DNA from: Candidatus Saccharimonadota bacterium
Lineage (GTDB): Bacteria; Patescibacteriota; Saccharimonadia; Saccharimonadales; Saccharimonadaceae
DNA length: 64,000 bases
Direction: 5' to 3'
Assembly: GCA_016866755.1 (NCBI GenBank)
Contig: VGLK01000001.1
Coordinates: 62,001-126,000 of the forward strand
Positions within the stretch are counted from its first letter, which is position 1. The number at the start of each line of letters is the position of its first letter. Of this stretch, positions 61,908 to 64,000 are shown piece by piece. The notes beneath the pieces were generated by a model. The model ran no database searches. It was not told the DNA's origin and worked only from the letters and a program-made list of their open reading frames with translations. A program made the translations under genes and the position numbers.

Positions 61908-61982
61908 TGGCTGGGATGGAGGGATTCGAACCCCCGAATGCCAGGACCAAAACCTGGTGCCTTACCACTTGGCCACATCCCA
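61908..61982 (-). tRNA. tRNA-Gln (anticodon TTG), CCA encoded
   Basis: On the minus strand, acceptor TGGGATG pairs with CATCCCA, discriminator G, then CCA. Anticodon stem CCAGG/CCTGG with loop TTTTGGT gives TTG. Weak first pair U1-A72 is typical for tRNA-Gln. T-loop TTCGAAT is normal. Confidence 0.95.
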
Positions 61983-62060
61983 ATGTTTGCAACCGTGTTT
62001 AATTTTATCATTATAGTTGCAAAGGCTCAAGCTAAAGTGCGTGTATGGTACAATATCGGT

Positions 62061-63434
62061 ATGTATCAGGCTTATGTTTATGCAGTGGCGCTTTTAGCGC
62101 TTGCAGTTTTAGTGGGTTTTGCAGTTGTGCGCTTGCCGCTTTTACGAAAAATATTTTTACCTACCGCAGTAGCCGCAGGAATATTTTTACTGCTTATGGG
62201 GCCAGAGGTGGTAGGGAAGCATTTACCAGAATGGTCATTCCCGCGCGAGGTGTACGCGGTGTGGTCGGAGCTGCCGCATTTACTTATTAACATTGTGTTT
62301 GCAACGCTATTTTTAGGTAAACCATTAATAAAAATAAAAGACATGTGGCAGCTTGCAGGCCCGCAAGTTGCATTTGGACAAATGATAGCATGGGGACAAT
62401 ACGCACTGGGTGGACTGCTCGTTCTTCTTTTTCTTGGGCCGCTATTCCAGTTTCCGGCCATTGGTGCAGCGCTGCTAGAAATAAGCTTTGAAGGCGGTCA
62501 TGGTACTGTTGCAGGGCTTTCGCGCGTTTTTGATGAACTTGAGTTTAGTGAAGGTCGCGATATTGCCGTAGGGCTTGCTACTGCGAGTTTAGTGTCTGCG
62601 CTACTGCTAGGTATAGTAATAATAAATGTGGGGCGTAAATTAGGACTACTTCATGAATCTGTAGGCGTGGTTTCTACAGTGCGTAACAAGGTTTATACGC
62701 AGCATATCTTGCACGAAATAAGAGAAAAAGGTGTTCGCGTAAGGCAATACATTACGCCGTGGAACTTAGCCCACCATGGTTTACTTATTGGTGTTGGTGT
62801 AGCGACTGGATGGTTAATTCATAGAATTCTTCTTATGATTGAAATGGCCACATGGGCTAATTCTGGTGTGATTATTATGGGTTATCTGCCAATTTTTCCA
62901 ATTTGTATGTTTGGTGGTATGTTGGCGCAAATTTTATGGCATCGAATGGGTTTTACTATCTCGCGCGAAATTGTAAATCTCTATAGTTCATCTGCGCTAC
63001 TTGTGTTAATTGCTACGGCAATTGGAACAATGTCGCTTGAGTTTTTAACCAATAGCGCCGTAGTATTCGCTACACTGTATTTGGCTGGCGTTCTGTGGAT
63101 TATATTTGCGTTTGTGTTTTTAGCGAAGCGAATGTTTACGCAGTACTGGTTTGAGAATGCAATTGTAAGTTTTGGTCAAGGCATGGGCATGACTGCTACC
63201 GGTCTATTGTTCGCTCAAATGACTGATCCTAAAAATAAAACTGGTGCTGTTGAAGGTTTTGGGTATAAGCAACTTATGTTCGAGCCATTTATGGGAGGCG
63301 GTATTGTAACTGCACTTTCTATGCCGATAATTTTAGCCATTGGTTTGCCATTATTTACGTTTATATGCGGTTCGCTATGTTTAGGTTGGATGATATTTGG
63401 ACTGCATCAATTTAGGCCAGTTAAGCGTTTATAA
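62061..63434 (+). CDS. gltS: GltS-like sodium/glutamate symporter
   Basis: A 457-residue transporter with about twelve membrane segments. The repeated GltS features are visible: GHGTVAGLSRVFDELEFSEG (glycine-rich re-entrant region) in the first half and GQGMGMTATGLLFAQMTDPKN in the second. It would import glutamate with sodium. TACAAT (62049-62054) ends 6 nt before ATG 62061, so the upstream in-frame extension across the tRNA is rejected. An auxotrophic epibiont would need amino-acid import. Confidence 0.85.
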   Translation: MYQAYVYAVALLALAVLVGFAVVRLPLLRKIFLPTAVAAGIFLLLMGPEVVGKHLPEWSFPREVYAVWSELPHLLINIVFATLFLGKPLIKIKDMWQLAGPQVAFGQMIAWGQYALGGLLVLLFLGPLFQFPAIGAALLEISFEGGHGTVAGLSRVFDELEFSEGRDIAVGLATASLVSALLLGIVIINVGRKLGLLHESVGVVSTVRNKVYTQHILHEIREKGVRVRQYITPWNLAHHGLLIGVGVATGWLIHRILLMIEMATWANSGVIIMGYLPIFPICMFGGMLAQILWHRMGFTISREIVNLYSSSALLVLIATAIGTMSLEFLTNSAVVFATLYLAGVLWIIFAFVFLAKRMFTQYWFENAIVSFGQGMGMTATGLLFAQMTDPKNKTGAVEGFGYKQLMFEPFMGGGIVTALSMPIILAIGLPLFTFICGSLCLGWMIFGLHQFRPVKRL

Positions 63435-63534
63435 TGTGTCAAATCTGCGTTGCAAAAACTACTTTCTTTTCACGGCTGTAGGCAAGATATACTTATAGTA
63501 TAAGCACTATAACGCTTATAAAGGGGGCAAGTTT

Positions 63535-63861
63535 ATGAAATTAGCAACCAAAACAATTGCATCGCTCTATAGCACTATTGCGTCGGCATTAAAGCCTGGA
63601 GTAGAGCTTCACAAAACTACGTGGCAACGATGTAAAAAAATTATTCACAAACACGACCGCAAAGCAGAGCTACGCGCCAGTTTGCTTGGTGTTAAACCAG
63701 AAGATTTTCGAGAACAAGAGCGCAAAGGTAGACTCGCAAACTACCTTGAAAAATTTGGCTTTAAAAACGAGCAAAGTTTTTATGTAGCCCTACTGGGTAA
63801 ATTACGCCATGAATTACGGCAACGCGGCTGGAGCGCTCATAAAATTGCTGCTATCGCGTAA
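63535..63861 (+). CDS. Small basic helical protein, unknown
   Basis: A 108-residue protein with AAAGGGGG 9 nt before the ATG. It is basic and helical; the second half (SLLGVKPEDFREQERKGRLANYLEKFGF, KLRHELRQRGWSAHKI) looks like a small folded domain. I do not recognise a family. A -10-like TATAGTATAA lies 35-40 nt upstream. Confidence 0.6.
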   Translation: MKLATKTIASLYSTIASALKPGVELHKTTWQRCKKIIHKHDRKAELRASLLGVKPEDFREQERKGRLANYLEKFGFKNEQSFYVALLGKLRHELRQRGWSAHKIAAIA

Positions 63862-63949
63862 TGTTTTGTAATAGTTTTGCAAATTTCACAATAATGCGGT
63901 AAAATACTGCTAGATACGTTTTCTAGTTAATTAACCGGAGTTTTGAGTT

Positions 63950-64000
63950 ATGCAGAACGATAATAAAAATCAGCCATCAAGCCCTATTGCGCCACCGCCA
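63950..64000 (+). CDS. Start of a protein with a Pro/Ser/Asn-rich N-terminus (cut by window edge)
   Basis: ATG 63950 with CCGGAG 10 nt upstream opens a frame of 17 codons to the window end (MQNDNKNQPSSPIAPPP). Low-complexity polar N-termini of this kind are common on saccharibacterial membrane proteins; nothing more can be said. Confidence 0.55.
   Translation, partial: MQNDNKNQPSSPIAPPP

Noticed and set aside
61881-62060. N-terminal extension of the gltS-like gene across the tRNA-Gln.
   Set aside because: The extension is antisense to the tRNA and crosses its own promoter; ATG 62061 has a -10 box 6 nt upstream.

Overview
The window looks like a chromosomal segment of a Patescibacteria (CPR) bacterium, most likely a Candidatus Saccharibacteria (TM7) relative. 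This rests on gene style and content: short housekeeping proteins (UvrC, LigA, bL32) that have lost metal-binding cysteines, almost no biosynthesis, a VirB4/SCO6880-type secretion module, many -10 boxes placed 6-9 nt before start codons (leaderless mRNAs), and a moderately AT-rich core. TGA is used as a normal stop, which argues against the UGA-recoding CPR groups. The lineage is an inference.

Layout. (1) 1-5484, minus strand: a GC-rich type IV secretion/conjugation-like operon (ParA/MinD ATPase, pilin-like protein, TrbL/VirB6-like membrane protein, SCO6880-like protein, VirB4-like ATPase cut by the window edge). (2) 5.8-21.3 kb: core genes uvrC, pepP-like, secG, a peptide-binding protein, tRNA-Leu, a zeta-toxin-like kinase, typA, a trehalase / GT4 glycosyltransferase / GH13 glucosidase cluster, rarA, an SPFH protein, tRNA-Phe. 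(3) 21.4-32.8 kb: accessory DNA with small secreted and membrane proteins, a large NACHT/STAND defence gene split by a -1 frameshift at a canonical A AAA AAG slippery heptamer, a rod-shaped candidate ncRNA, a cargo operon with a large serine recombinase, and an AraC/VOC pair, ending at an unusual tRNA-Gly. (4) 32.9-47.6 kb: core again: secreted ricin-lectin esterase, tRNA-Cys, tRNA-Leu, lemA, htpX, ligA, an RRM protein, a second candidate ncRNA, tRNA-Ala, a Mur-ligase-like protein, leuS, rpmF, nusB, a Nudix protein, rnc, rpsP, a KH protein, trmD. (5) 47.7-61.9 kb: a second accessory island: an M16-like peptidase, a three-gene CBASS-like operon (CD-NTase, SLATT 2-TM effector, zinc-ribbon protein), a self-cleaving LexA/CI-like repressor, divergent small and large terminase genes with no capsid genes, a restriction-modification locus with two adenine methyltransferases (one with an HTH domain beside a perfect palindrome), a second large serine recombinase and an AlbA/Schlafen-type protein. 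(6) 61.9-64 kb: tRNA-Gln, gltS-like transporter and small genes.

The most interesting points are the possible programmed frameshift inside a NACHT nuclease, a CBASS operon next to a cleavable repressor that also faces terminase genes, two structured RNAs whose predicted start coincides with the closing stem, a tRNA-Gly with a compensatory G19:C56 to U19:A56 swap, and repair enzymes stripped of cysteine ligands. All functions are read from motifs by eye; no search or folding program was run.
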